From the NCBI GenBank assembly GCA_013398055.1, contig VZRS01003968.1:293726-357725 (forward strand): a stretch of 64,000 bases of DNA, in the 5' to 3' direction. Made by a program: the position numbers and the translations under genes. This DNA comes from Ifrita kowaldi. Taxonomy: Eukaryota; Chordata; Aves; Passeriformes; Cinclosomatidae. Below are positions 24,283 through 38,460 of this stretch, in pieces; the first letter of the stretch is position 1, and every line of letters starts with the position of its first letter. A model generated the notes under the pieces. The model did no database searches and had not been told where the DNA came from. It saw only the letters and a program-made list of their open reading frames with translations.

Positions 24283-25887
24283 TGTGCTAGGGATTTACTG
24301 TGTGATCAGAATAGATCATTTATTTGGGCAAATAACAACAAGCAAGGAAAATAATTAGAAAAAAATGAGAAAGACTAGGAGGTTAAGCGAAGTATAAAAC
24401 TAGGCTAGGAATGCAGTAGCTCTATTTGACCTAACAGTATACATGACACATAATTTCTGAGAGTATTTCTTATTAAAAAAATTACAGTGTGGCAGGAAAA
24501 AATGGTACATGCTTTCAGCCCACATATTTTGGAGGGTAGTGTCCATCTGAACACTCAAAAGTTACTACTGAAACAGTCTGTTAAGACAGTTATTAGTTGG
24601 CCAATTGCAATCCTAAATCTTCCTAGAAGCCCAGCTTTGCCAAGGTAAATGACTAAAGGGATTCTGACAAAGGATACTTTACTATATTCATAGAAATTAC
24701 TAGGATGGTGCCATGGGACAGAAAAAATTTGGCTAACATCTTTATCCAGCAATGTAAAAAGAACGAATGAAGGCCTATAAGCTGCAGGCCTATCTTTCCT
24801 CTTCTCTCCTTTTAACTTACTTTTTTAATCTCTTTTTTTTTCCCATTTAAAGGATACATTTACTTCTTAAGGTCCTCTGTGCAAAACAAAATCAGTCAGC
24901 TTAGTAAGAACTCAAAGTTAGCTGCTTTATCAATTGATGCAGGGCACTGTCAGAAATATGTATTATGATTAAAAATGGTCCTACAATACTCTTTGGCTTC
25001 AGAGGTAACCTAAAAACATTGGACTCTGTCTAAATTTCATCACAATAATACACCTGCAAAAGTTAACACAGATCCAATGTTAACAGAACTCCACCTTCCT
25101 AAACTTTTGTTAATAAGTCTTGACTTCCTTTCTTATGAGAGTTGAGATGGAATAGTTAGTTAAGGTCTCAGCATGAGAATTCAGTGTAAAAGAGGGTAAA
25201 TAAATGAATCTAAGTGCATCAGTTCCAATAGACAAAAAATACAATTTTAAGCAATATTTCAGTTTGAACTCCAGCATATCACTTCATTATAACCTGTAAC
25301 TATTATATTTTTCCTTCCCACAAACTCCTCAACTGAAAAAAAAGTAATTTTTGAATGTGAAACATAAAAACTACGGGCTTTTAAAAAGAAATTGAGAACG
25401 GATGAACAGTAACTTTCCAAAAATTAGCATTTCTCCTTTATACAAAAAGTATTCATTAAGGATCCAATTGTGGAGAGTTTTCTTCAATGCAGTAACTTTT
25501 CTTATTCACTTGAGCCTTTTGCACCTTCCTGTATACTTTGTATTTTTTCCTTCATATGAAAGGACCGTGAAAAATGATTGGAAGTGTTTGAAGGGAAGTG
25601 ACGCTTGGTCTTTCTATTACGTGCCCCTGTGATGACTCTCTCAGACAGTAGCTTGTTCCAAAACCTCTGAAGTCTACTGGAGTCTTGGCAGTGAAGCCTC
25701 CTAAGCTGCATCCCTGCAGTGCATATATACACAATCGCAGCTCCTCAGAAAGAGATACATCAATTCTATCCACAATACGCGGTCACATAGTTTTTTCTAT
25801 TACAATCATGATTCTGTCTATTAAAATTTCATTTGTCTTTGTTGTAGAACTAATTGACTGATATTGGCTAAGCCTTGAATACTTTCA

Positions 25888-25942
25888 CAGAAAAACATTG
25901 AAACATTGAAATATTTCTACAGAAAAACATTGAAATGCTTGT
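25888..25942. repeat. Tandem duplication, period about 32 bp
   Basis: The string acagaaaaacattgaaa appears twice about 32 bases apart, inside a short imperfect direct duplication. Confidence 0.75.
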
Positions 25943-26576
25943 TTATAACACTTTCATTGCATCTCTGCACATGAAAAATATGACAGAAACACCACTAGAT
26001 TGAAAAAAAAAAAACAACTCACAAACTGTTTCTTTAATCCTAACTATTTTGGAATTCCCAGCTATTTTATCAGCATGTGTTCTGATCTAGTATAGGCTAT
26101 GCCCTATAAAGAGCCAGTTGTGCTGTTCCATGTAGCGGGTCATATTGTTACTTCTTGTCAGTAATTTTCCAAGTAAGGCTTCAATAGCCTGCTTTTATAT
26201 GGTGGAAATCTGATTAAATCTTATTTCCTGAAAATTCATCATTAGATCTACAGTTTTTGTGAAACCCCATGAGATTTATTGCTTAACATATTAGGGATGA
26301 AACAATACAAACAAAAATTCACTGTGGATATTTCTTCAGGATACTTATTTCATTATGAAGAAGCTATTCACTCAATATTTTCAGCTAAGGTCAATTTTGC
26401 TTATTTGTCAGGGGCTGCCTTTTCCACATGCCTTTTCAATTCCAAAAGAAGAGGTTTGTTACAAACAACAAGTATGTATTTGTAGATATATGTTTACAAG
26501 GCAGAGTTTTGTAATCAAATGGGAAAGCTTGGGTGCTGAGAAAGGAGTCTTCCACCCTAGCTAAACTCTTTCTTAA

Positions 26577-26633
26577 CAAAAACAACAACAGCAACAGCAA
26601 TAGCAACAACAGCAACAACAACAATGACAACAA
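26577..26633. repeat. (CAA/CAG)n trinucleotide microsatellite
   Basis: About 18 triplets of CAA interspersed with CAG, TAG and TGA-bearing variants. On the minus strand it would read as a leucine-rich artefact frame, which is not a gene. Confidence 0.9.
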
Positions 26634-27901
26634 AAAAAGGAAGTTATTTTCAGCAAAACACTTGGAGGTACCACTGAAAGCAAAATACAAAATCCCATGA
26701 CATTTTACTACATGAAAGCATGGGCAGAAGAGTAACACGACCTCTAGGTTATTTACATTAGGTTATTTCTTTTTATATCTTTCTAGTCTATTCAATTTTC
26801 TCCTCACTTTGTGATCACAGTACAAAAGGGAAAGATATAAGAAAATAGGCAGACGGTAAATATTTTTAAAAATGCAATTTATTTTCCATGGAAATTCCAA
26901 CATCTCAGGAGTTGAATTTTCAACTCTTTGTCCTACTCATAAAAAATTTCAACATTAATGCAATTAAATATACCAAACAGTATTTGCAAATAAAAATATA
27001 CTCACATAAATACATAAGAGTATCATCTAACACTTCAAAATAAATTGCAATTAAGAAGTTAAACTATTTTCAGAAACTTGGGAAACCACTCATTTAGTCC
27101 AGAAGAGATTATTTTGGAGATTAATAAAAATAAATCAAGAAGTCACTCACAGCAGAGGCAGTTAAACCCATGTTCACAAAGAAACCTACTAGGTTTGACA
27201 CGTGTTTAAGCAATCAAATGATGAAGTCAAATGGGTAGTGCATACGAGATGATGCCCATCCTAATAAAATGCATTTCCAGATGGCATTTTGGTCACTCAT
27301 TTTCTCAGCAAACATTTTGAGATGCCTGTTCTTAACTCATACCATTGTCTTCACATTCTTCATGCTTCAAAACCACCTTTACGTCGTATGTACCTCAGTA
27401 AAGTACCTAGTTTCAGGTGAAGTAAGTATGAGTCTTTATTTAGAGGCAAAATGGAAATTTTCTACATTGCCTCTTCTCTTAATCGCTGTAACCCTGTCAC
27501 TGGCAGTATTTTTTACATAATCTGTAGCCTGCTTAATTTCCTGTGAGGATCTACATTCTGCCTAACTCAAGTGGCAATCCATATCTATCTCCTCTGGCTT
27601 CTTCTACCAAATTTTATTTTCAAGTACCTCCTGCATGTGATTCTTTGCCAAATATGGAGAATTCAGCTGTTTAGAAACTCCATGTGCTGATTCCATTTAA
27701 TTCAATAGCTGAGCTTTTTATTTCCATAATAGAAAATTCTTTTTTGGTTAATAAAATATAATTTCAAAGTTATCCTTAGGGAATTCTTTACCATGTGTTT
27801 TAGTACTTTCCTGTGGAGCACTGACAATTCTAGAATTTTCATGTTATCTTCAGTTATATTTAAGAAATCTGACACTATTATCAAAATCCTTCAAGGATTA
27901 T

Positions 27902-27967
27902 GAAAAAAACAAACAAAAAAAAACCCGAAAGAAACAAACCAAACTAAGCAAAACAAAACAAAAAAAG
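27902..27967. repeat. A-rich tract with CAAA units
   Basis: Low-complexity run of A with AAC, CAAA and CCAAAC words. Confidence 0.85.
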
Positions 27968-30900
27968 TGCCTTGAAGTATTGCAAAATAACTTCATTTGC
28001 CTAGAAGGATTTCAATAGTAATCCAAACTGAATGAATTCTAGGGAATCTTGCTAAGAATTTTAAAGGTTTAAATATTGTCTGGAGTGCTTTGTAGACAAG
28101 TTTTTAAGCTGATTTTAGCATTTTACAAATTGACGAGGTCACTATACTATCTGTTCTGCTACTACAAATTTGCTTTTTGCACGCAATTGTTTTTCCTCCT
28201 CTTCTAAGTATCACATGCTTTTTCTTCAAGCCCATGAGCAGTATTAATTAGATGGAATTCTTGCGGAGCTTAAAACTTAATATGAAATCAGTGAAAATTT
28301 TGTTTTATTCCAATTTGCTGTGCATGAATAAAACATATTCTGTAGTTACTCCTGTGCTACTCTATTTCAGTTTGAGAAATTTAATGCAAGCTCTTTTGGA
28401 GAGCTGAGATCCCATATCATGATTTTACTCACTTGTTGGTGTTTGTGTTGCACACAGGACAAGAAAATTCTCTGTAAATAGAAATGTCCTGCTCTCTGTG
28501 AGAAAAGCATACCTTTGTATATGTACATGAACTCTTAGAGAACTAGTAAACAGTTCTTTCAGAGTGTAACTTAGATGCATTGCTTGTACAGTGTGTTTCC
28601 AGCTTTCTATGCTCTTTTACCTTTTCTTTCCACAGTATATTTCAATGAGCATTTTTTTTTTATGTTGAGGCATACTTGATAATGCAAATAAGGAAACTAC
28701 AATTGCACATCTGTTTTCTAGGTTTCAAAAGTTTCCAGAGGCCAGGTAGTTATACACAGATACCATACAACATTCAAGTTATACCAGCATTTGACATTCG
28801 GATTTTGTGATTGTCTTTACTTGGAAAGGTTATATTCACCAAAACCTGGAAACTGTGATGTTATGTTCATCCAGAGTGGGTAGATGACACAAATTTCTTA
28901 AATGTAGTCATTCCCTTCCACTGCTATGGACAACATCCTTAACTCTGAGTTGACTAAATCTTCTGGGTGGGCACAACAATGAATTTCTGACTCTGCAAGC
29001 CATCAAAAAAGGCCAACCAATCCTGCAGCTCAAAGGAAGATTGGCATATTCTAGAATAAGCAGTAATTAATTTTTTTTAAAATACTTTTAAAAAATTCCT
29101 TTTTCTGTCAACTAGATGGTTTCAAAATTTAAGAGGAACACATTTTATTAAAAAGTGAAAAAGTATTGATTCTGATAATGCTTTGACACATACTTGTGTT
29201 TACTCACGTACACTGGTGTGGAGGCTTTGAATTGCAATGAGCACTTGCAAAATCAAGGTCAAGAATTAAGCATTAACACTTCATTAAGTTTTCTAATGCT
29301 CTTAAGGATAGACCAGTCTGAGAAAAAATAATCTGGCTACACAGTATCCTCCAGAGTGGCTCAGGATCCTTTTTTTACTTTTTTTCCAAAGGTAAAAATT
29401 TACAAATTCCTGTCTCTGGGAAGGATTACCTAGATTTGAGAGAACATATCTGAGGCACCAGGGAACCCAGGTGCTGTTGCCAGGGCCTGTGCAAACTTTC
29501 CTACTCTTTTTCTCACCACATGCTCTATCTTGCTAAATTATATAAAAGCAACTTAAAGTCTTTTATTGCAAGGAGAAAATTATCAAGGGGAAGCCTTTGG
29601 AATGGTTGGAGGAAGTGTTCTCTTTTTTTTTGCTTCCCTTTGAATTCAGACAATAATCTATAACTCAAATTTAAAGTCGTAATATTATATTTCACATTCC
29701 TCTTGCTCATTTGTGTACTTCTATTCCCTACACTCTTGATGATTCAATTCAGCCAAGTCTAGAAATGGTCCTGGACAGAGAGTCATAATCTGAGATTAAA
29801 GACTTTTTTAAAAATTACTTTATTTTCCTATTTTCTGTATTTGTCTGAAGCCAATGTGTGTTCTCAGCATGTATGCTTGTGTACAAAAGATAAAAGTTTT
29901 GTACAAAATAACACATTTTTGTTATTTTTTTAGAAGTCCATAATGTGAAGGATATTATGATCCTACCCCCACATTTTCAGTTATACACATGAGTAATATT
30001 ATTTCAGTATTTATAATTATTCACATTATTCATCTTCAGTCACTTGCACAAGGTGAATACAATGTGCTATTTAGATATACATTCAGTGTCATTCCTGGAA
30101 ACAAAAAAATTTTGAGCGTAGCTGAAGCTGTCATTCTGCCGTCCTGTAGATACACACTGCCAAACACTGTCAATTCCCAAGTTGCAAAGCTCTTGAAATT
30201 TCTTATTATTTCTCTCTAACCAAACTTTTAGGTTTGTTGGTTGGCTTACTTAGAGTAAAGTGTTCAAAATTACAGTTATAATAAATACTGAATATCTGTA
30301 AGTCCCATCACTCAGTTATGGATTTCATTTCTATATTTTCTTTCTTTTTTTTTTTTGTTTGGAATTACTTGCACAGACCAAATTTTTTCTGTATGAATGA
30401 ATGCCAGAAGTTATTGATTATAGTTTGCCCACACACCAGTTTTTCTTACAGGATGGAGCATCCCTAATCAACATATATCTCTGAAGAAGGTGTGAGGTTT
30501 TTTGTCTTATGTTCAGAGGTCACTGTATGTTCTTGACACCGCCATTTATCATTGGGTGACTGAGCATTTGTTCAAATGGGCCTTTCTGATTTAGCATCAT
30601 TTAAGAGTAACGGTAACAAAAAGACTGGGTATATCTAAACGATCAATTTCACTACAGCAAGACCACTACAGAGACCAGGAAAACCTGAACACAGTCAAGG
30701 GTAAATTCAGATAAAGAGAATTTATCTGTTCCTGCCTACATGAGTGTACCTATTTCTTATCTATCCCACACAAGCAATGTTTTCTACATCGTCATTTTTC
30801 ACAGTTCCTCCATACAAAACCACGCACACATTATATTGCAAAACCATGAAGAAAATGCAAAAAGAACACAAGTGGAAATAATTACATTCTGCTTTGATGG

Positions 30901-33900
30901 GAAAAAGCACATAATTCTAAAACAGTATCTTCAGTACATCTTGGGAATAAGCAAAGAGTAAATCTGGATTCTCAAGAGTAGATATTTCACTCAAACATTT
31001 CCTCAAACATTACTTATTGGGATTATGCTTATAACAACATCAGAGTCGGAGATAATTTTGAAATTCTTAAAATTGAATATATCCTCTGCAGCTTTTTAGA
31101 CAGTAGGAAAACTACTGAAAGTTCTCACAGAGGCATCCAAATCCTTTAATTGCCTACTTTCCAAATGTATTTGGCTTAAAAAACTCTTTAGGATTTCTTA
31201 ACACACCTTACAAAGATTAAGCACACTGTCCTTGCATATTAAATAATAAATTATTATTGCTATCAGGGCAAATTAGCGAAGCAGACTGCCTGGATTTAAA
31301 TCTCCATTAATTAGCATAGTATGATAAGTATGCAAAACACTGTAAATATTGAGCATTTTCTCAGCATTAGTCTAATACATTTTTAAGTGAATCAACTCTT
31401 TGGCCATCATTGGCATATAAACCTCTCAAATTAATCTTTATTAATAAAGGAACCAAGAAAATGTTTTTGACTTGGAAACATAGAACATACTTGAGTCTTA
31501 CTGTCTAGGTTAAAATTTATATAAAAAGAAAAAGGTCCAGAAAAGAGACAGAAATAATATCAAGAATTAAAAGATCTGTACCAAAAGGGCACATAAGTTT
31601 ATCAGTACTTAGTGAATTTCAGGGGAGATGAAGACTTGCTTAGGCATTTTTAGAAATCCTACCTGTGTGACCAAGAGTGAAAAATATAGCAATATCATTG
31701 TAAGCAATATATTTCTTAATACATTGATCACAATGATACATTTATATTGATTTATACAAAATAGAATTTTATGAATATCCAATGAAATTAAAAAAGGAAC
31801 TGTTGAAATATCTTCACGTATGCATCTGTCGTACCTATATCTATATGTATATGTCTCACTATCTATCTAGATTGATTTATGTCTATATCTAATGCGTTTA
31901 TCTTGCACATTGCAGTTGGAACCCCAGATCTATATTTTTGAAACTAGGAAAAGGTATTATTTGGAACAGGTTTTAAGACTTTTTATGAAGAATAAGATTT
32001 TCTCTGATTCAGTGGCTCATACATGAATTCCTATGCAATATTTATTTTTATTCTCAGAGGGATATTTCAACCTTTACCTAAATAGATTTAGAATTTTAAT
32101 ATAAAGATAAGTTTTCTTAATTAATTACATCAGTGATATTTCTCATGTGAAATGCAGTTTTTCCACTAACTGTACAGGAGACTCAGAATAAAGGTCTTCA
32201 AGGATAACAGTTTTGAATTGCTGTGGACATTTGTAGCTTCTTAATATCCACCTCCTATTTCTCATGGGTCTTACGAAAACTGTTGTATGCAATCTCACAC
32301 ATCAACATTTTGCAGTAAAATTTAAAAAAGCAGTTAAAAAGGTAAAACAAAATACAATATTATGAAACACACAAGAAACACATACTATGTTGATATGCAT
32401 TGGTGCTGCAATAAATTAATATGAGACAATTGAAGGGGCAAGCTGACTAACTTTTTGTAAGTGTAAATGAGCAAAACACTGAATAGTACAGCATGCAGAC
32501 AGCAATGTCCATCTTTATTTTACCAAAGCTTTCAAATTATCAAATATCTCAATGTGCTAACTTTTTCCAAAATATTGAAACAGCTGGGGGATATCAAAAT
32601 TGGTGATAGATTCACAGCAAACACTGAGCAATTGTCTGAAATGAATCTTAAAAGAATATTCACGGTGTACTCAGTGTAGTTCTCAGCAGCTACCACTGAG
32701 CTCCTCAAAGATCGTATAAAGAATCCACTTGAATTCCACCAGATGGTAGTGATTTAAACATTCCTCTTCAAACATTTTGCATATCCTGTAGTGCTGCAGA
32801 AAATCGTCCCTGTTGCTTCACCACTGGGAACAAGTAGGCAGCATGCTAAGAAAGGTATATGACTTTCAAATCAACATGAGTGTTATAAGGTTTTGAATGT
32901 TTCTTGTTACTGCAGCCTGCTGACATGTCAGAATCCTCAAAAGACTGCAAGTTAATTGCTACTTCCTCCTCAGTATGGAAATGGACCATTAAAGTCCATC
33001 CTGATTTGGAGCAAATGAAAATCCCTATCAGCAGAAACATTTAGTTCAGACAGATACTGGATACCTGGAATCAAAAAGAAGTGAATTAGACAAAGGTTTA
33101 GTTTAGAACTCCTATCACACATTCATTTTGTTTATCAGTACAATTTCACTTCTGGAATGTATGCAAATTATGCTGTTTCTGAAGATTTACAATCTGAAGT
33201 GGGTATTAAAATCACAACACTTAGTTGGTCTACAGTCAACCATTTTTTACCTAATGGATTATTACCCATGGATAAAGATTTTCAGCATTATTGTATTTAC
33301 TCTGGTGAAAAACATAAGTTTCAAAACATTAAAATATTTTGTCCATTAGAATGTTTGACAAAATAACTCATGTGAAAAATTGTAAAAGCTGAGGATTTTG
33401 TTTTAAATTAAATACTCAAATTAATAATTTACCTTTAGATTTCCTTTATCTCTCTAAGCCTTTATAAATTTTCATGTTTCAAATTAAATAATCATTTTGT
33501 AGCAAATATTTCGTATCGTACCAAAGAATTCAGTTTTGATCTGTTTGCTGAGTTGGAAGATGAATTAAAATTCACCTTGCACTTGCTAAATTCCTCTTTT
33601 CTGAATTGCCAATGAACCAAGAAATCAGTTATTTGTTCAAGTCTATAATTGTGCTATGTATAATAATTTTCTGAAAATGTCATCCACCCTAAGAAGATCT
33701 CCCTGCTGAGTCTGCTTAATTCTTAAAACAAAAGTGCTTGTAAAACCTTGAAAGACAAATCTTTCTCCAAGCTGAAGAAAAAACGGTCCTTAAGGTACAT
33801 CTGATGTTATTCTGACAAACAGAAAAGATCATTGACTAAATTTTTATTCACTGAGTGGATGCCCACTCAGATATGCAGGCTGACTGGAAGTCATAGAGAC

Positions 33901-36900
33901 CCTCTGCAGTGAAGGAGACAACTACATAAATTTAGTCTTCACAATTCTTTTTTGCACATGTAGGTGGTGTTCCTATTGTTAAAGATTTATTCTGGTTCAC
34001 TGAGTGAAATATAGAATATATTTTTTGTGATGGCTATGGCGAATACATACCAGGAAGATTCGCCTTAGTTTCAGACCGTCAATTAGTACAGGGCTACTTT
34101 AATCATTCTTTTATATCCAGTTCAAATTTTATTTTATATTTACTTAAATATGTGCATCCTATTCTGGTATTTTCAGTAGCTAGTTTTTCAGATGTACTCA
34201 TAAACCTGTGTAATACAACAGTTAGGGTAGTGTCCAAAAATACTTCATTTTTTAAATGCATTAGTACAGTCTTTCTTTCAGTCCTTTTAGTTTTATACAT
34301 ATCTCTGAAAATATTCAGAAAGCTTTAGTGTGCTTTGAATATTAATACATTAGCTTGGATAACCTTATTACTCATACAAAATAAACTTAATATAAAAGAT
34401 CAAGGCCCAGCATATACACACATATTACTTATTTTAACAACATAATATTATTGAAACTTTCAAAAGAGATACATTCATTCTGGTGACTTGTAAAGGGAGA
34501 TCTTTGTGCTATGGGGATAAATTATATTAGAAAAATAGTGTTTTCATAATATCTCAATGTGTTAAAATGAATGCTAACTAAATAACAAGGCTTGGAACCT
34601 TATTCTGTTTCTCCCTAAAAAGCAAAATCAGATTTTCCCAGTTTTCCAGTTGGATAATGCCAATGTTCCCAGCCCGGTTGGCTTGTGACATACTAGACTA
34701 CCAGTCTGCCATGTATGCATCAGTTAGTGCAGAACCTTTTACTATACTGTGTGTCAGCAGTACTCACTTCGATCTGCATCAGGATCACATTTTTCTAATA
34801 TAAAGATGGAAAAAGGGGGGTACTGTTTTAAAGATAGATTATCTTTAGGTAACCAAGAAACCCAGAAAATGACAGGTATGTAACAGCAACTCATAAGACA
34901 GGAGTCTTAGCACTGATGCCAGTTCAGATTAGTAAAGCAAAGAAAACAAAGGAAGATAAAAATTAAAATAAATTTTAAAATTAAAGCAAATTTTTGAAAA
35001 ATTTGTGTGGCCAGTCAATAAATGGAGCAAAAGACTGTAGCCAAATAATTCCCCACCATCTATTTCTAGAAATATCTCACACCAAAGTACTCTGACTTTT
35101 AGGCATTTTCTATGCCTTTCTGATAAAATGAAGTGACTTCAAAAATGGAAAATGAAATGCCAAATATTTGCATGGACATTTCCTCACACATATTTCTTCT
35201 TTTTATCTTCAATTATTTAAGATATAGTGTTGGATGAGAGTAGGTAAATTGGACGCTTTTCCCATTTCATCAGTGGTAATATACTTATAAAGATGACATT
35301 TCAAAAGCCAGTTTTTTATTTTTGTTACCCTGGCTGTGAAGCTGCAGAACCTGGAGACAGCTTTGCAGAACAGCTTTTGCATTCAATTCCTAACCTGTTT
35401 TCAACCTGGACTATCCTGGATGAAGTCAATTTTCTCAGCTCTCCTCTTCCCACCTGTGGATCTTCCATATGTCTGTGCATGTCCCATGCAGTTATGCTTA
35501 AGTGTGCAGGAGCTATCTGCTGGTAAGGGAGAGTCCAGAGTCCAGGTCTCCATTTAAGATGCTCTTCAAATGAATTTTGGTGGGAAAGGAGAGAGAAAAT
35601 TGGGAAAGGGAGGTTAACTTCTACCACCTGCAATTTTTTAATACTTCTGCTCTGGCTTTTTTTGTTTATCTGCTTAAAATATCACTGTAAATACCAAACC
35701 GCAGCAGTAACCACATTGTTATCTGTGTTCTCTCTATGCCTTGGACAGCAGTTTTTAATTTCATACACCATTTGCAACTTTGCTGTAGTGATTCTATATA
35801 GTCAGTACATCATTTTATCACACAGAAAAAGAGAGTAGTAGTATTTTACCCAGTTTCAGGCTTTTTAGTGACATTTGTGTTGCAATCCAGATGCGGACAT
35901 TTCAGGTCATACAAATAAGATACCAAAAGACACAGCCTTTAGCTCACATCCAATGAAAATTTGACATTGGACAAATTTCATTATCTTCTGGGAAGCAAAA
36001 TATACTTGTCTTCACCTCTGAGAACCATGTTCTTTGTATATAAATGTATATTTATTATATATCTACTAACAAAATCATGGGTTTTTTAACACAATGCTTA
36101 ATCTAGTCATATGCCTTTCTAAAACAGTCTATATCATGTGTTTGATGAAGTCATGTAATCTTAGATCAATCAACTGAATAGGCATATTTGGATAGACGTA
36201 TGTGTCACAGAAATAGGTCATACAAAATAAAAGATATTAATTATTTCTCTTCACCTCCAAAACATATCAGTTTTGTAACACGCTTGTATATGTGCTCTGC
36301 TGTATGTGATAAATATGTACGAAAACAACTTTTTGTATTTGTTTCATATACTAACCCCTGTATTTCTGATCTGTAGTCATCTAGTGAATCTCTTTGGAGG
36401 ATTTCATTCCCAAGACATAACAACTGCAGAACTAGCTTTAGGACAAATCATGCAAGTGTGGTCTGTGAGGAAATGCGAGACATACAAGAAGATTGTGAAA
36501 ATTACTTCAAGATATAACCTTAACGGACAGTGGAGGAGGAAAGATTATAAATTTTATGTGCTGACCTTGTATATAAGGAGTGTAGAAAACAGGAAATGTT
36601 ATTTTCTCTGGTCCATTAATGAAAGAGGATGTTTTCCAAGGCGCTTGAAAGAGTATGCTACAACTAGTCACAAAAAGAGAGCAGGGAGAGACTGCCTAAA
36701 ATGAAGGGATTTTGCTTATTATTTTCTTTCCTTTTTCTGTTTATTTCTGTGTTAGACTTTAATTTACTTGAAAAATATTGGCAGAAGGCTAAAATACCAA
36801 AAGAAAGGAAGAACAAGTTTTTTTGAGATCAAGTAAGATCTTCGAGTGTTGTTAGTCACATTTGTGATTTTTGTTTTGTTTTAGCAGGTATACTTAGAAT

Positions 36901-37289
36901 TGGCATTATAACTATGTTCCAGTAACCTTTACCAGCCACATGAGAATAGAGAAAATGTTAAAAGTATTGAAAATCAAGTACTAGAGCTTCTGCAGCTCAA
37001 GTTGTCTAAGATGAGTGACAGTGCATGAAATAGGATTGCCAAAATGTGAATCATCTGTCTGTGTTCTCTTAGAATAACAACATTGCGTGGTAGTTCTGTG
37101 GATAGATGGCGTAGTGTCAAATGTTTTCCAGCAAACCTTACGGTGACAACAGCTGATGACATTACTTTCTTTCTTAAAAAAAGACTACACCTTGAATTTT
37201 TGGTTAAGAGAAAAATGAATACTCTGGAACAAATTCTAGCATTCCTACTAGAATTGGCCATTAAAAAAACCCCAAAATAATTTAGCTTT

Positions 37290-37880
37290 GCTGAACCTCA
37301 CAAACTCCTCCACCCTGTTGAAGTCTCTGTGAACAGTAACACTGCCCTTCAGAGTACTGACATTGCCCCATCATTTTGATGATGTCCACAGACTTGCTTT
37401 GATCCAATCACCCAGGTCTTTAATAAATATCTCCTGTGCTCCCCTTATCCATTGAGTTGGTCATTTCATCATGGAAGGCTATTGGGTTGGTCAGGCATAG
37501 TTTGTCCTTGGCAAACCGACACCAGCTGTTCCAAGTCACATCTTTGTTCCTCAAGTGTCTGTAAATGTCTATAAGAAATATTTTTTAATTTATATTCCTG
37601 GGTACTAAGGAAGGCTGATCAGCCTCTTGTTCCCTCAGTCCTCCTGCTTGAGCTGTATAAAGGTTGGTGCAATGTTTGTATTTCCCAGCCACCAGGAACT
37701 TCCCAGGTTCTGGTACATCCTCACCAATTTTACCACTAAGCTCAAGAAATCAGATGGCAGACATTATCAGCAAAAAATAATGCAAAGCAAGCATCAAGCA
37801 CCTCAGCTTTTTCTCATCCTTTGTCTCTAAATTCACTTCTCCATTGAGCATTGGCCTCAGGTTTTCCTCAGCCTTGCATC
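37290..37880 (-). mobile_element. CR1 LINE internal fragment, reverse orientation
   Basis: On the minus strand the sequence follows CR1 ORF2 across the region from before the RT core into it. In plus orientation it shows the reverse-strand CR1 words cacctcagctttttctcatcctt (about 37798-37820) and atcatggaaggctattgggttgg (about 37466-37490). The match is diverged, with indels. It lacks both ends of the element and meets a plus-strand CR1 at about 37893. Confidence 0.85.
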
Positions 37881-37892
37881 TCATCAAAGACA

Positions 37893-38460
37893 GCACTGCC
37901 AGCCTGTTGACAGACATGATAGTTCCCTCTACTCTGCAGTGGTGCAGCCTCACTTTGAGTCCTGTGTGCAGTTTTGGGTGCCACAATATAAGATATACAG
38001 AGTGCCCAAAAAAGGGCCACAAAGATCGTGAAAGACCTACAGGGGAAGCCATGTGAGGAGTGGCTGAGGTCATTAGGCTTTTTCAGCCTGGAGAAGAACA
38101 GTTTGAAGGGAGACCTCATCACAGTCTACACCTTCCCTCATGAGGGGAAGCAAAGGGTCAGGCACCAATCTTTTCTCTCCTGTGAGCAGTAACAGGATTT
38201 GAGTGAATGGTATGAAGCTGTGTTGGGAGAGGTTTAGGTTGGATAGAAGAAGAAGGTTCTTCACCCAGAGGGTGGTTGGGCACTGGACCAGGCTCCCACG
38301 GGAAATGGTCATAGCACCGGCCTGACAGTGTTCAAAGGAGCATTTGGACAATTTTCTCAGACACATGGTATGAGTCTCTGGTGTGCTTCTGTGCAGAACC
38401 AGGAGCTAGACTTAGATGATCCTTGTGGGTCCCTTCCAATCTAGCACATTCTATGATTTT
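37893..38460 (+). mobile_element. CR1 LINE 3' end fragment
   Basis: Plus-strand CR1 from the RT C-terminal region (decayed M.VP.LYS..V.PH.ESCVQFW) through the 3' UTR to the tail, ending in cacattctatgatttt. It contains the conserved word gtcccttccaat near the tail. It is 5'-truncated and carries several stops. Confidence 0.93.

Larger units (their letters stand above)
19386..37289. other. Long AT-rich non-coding stretch
   Basis: About 18 kb without a recognisable gene or large repeat. Frames are short and lack domains. It contains simple repeats listed separately. The region at about 20050-20600 is less AT-rich with overlapping short frames on both strands, but none resembles a known protein. 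The 31180-31460 part has dense homeodomain-like TAATTA words. Confidence 0.55.

Noticed and set aside
26436..26738. Leucine-run minus-strand frame of 100 codons
   Set aside because: It is the translated complement of the CAA/CAG microsatellite.
36306..36704. 132-codon plus-strand frame with an acceptor-like ctgatctgtag inside it
   Set aside because: No family resemblance, ordinary AT-rich composition and competing frames in the same place; not enough to call an exon.
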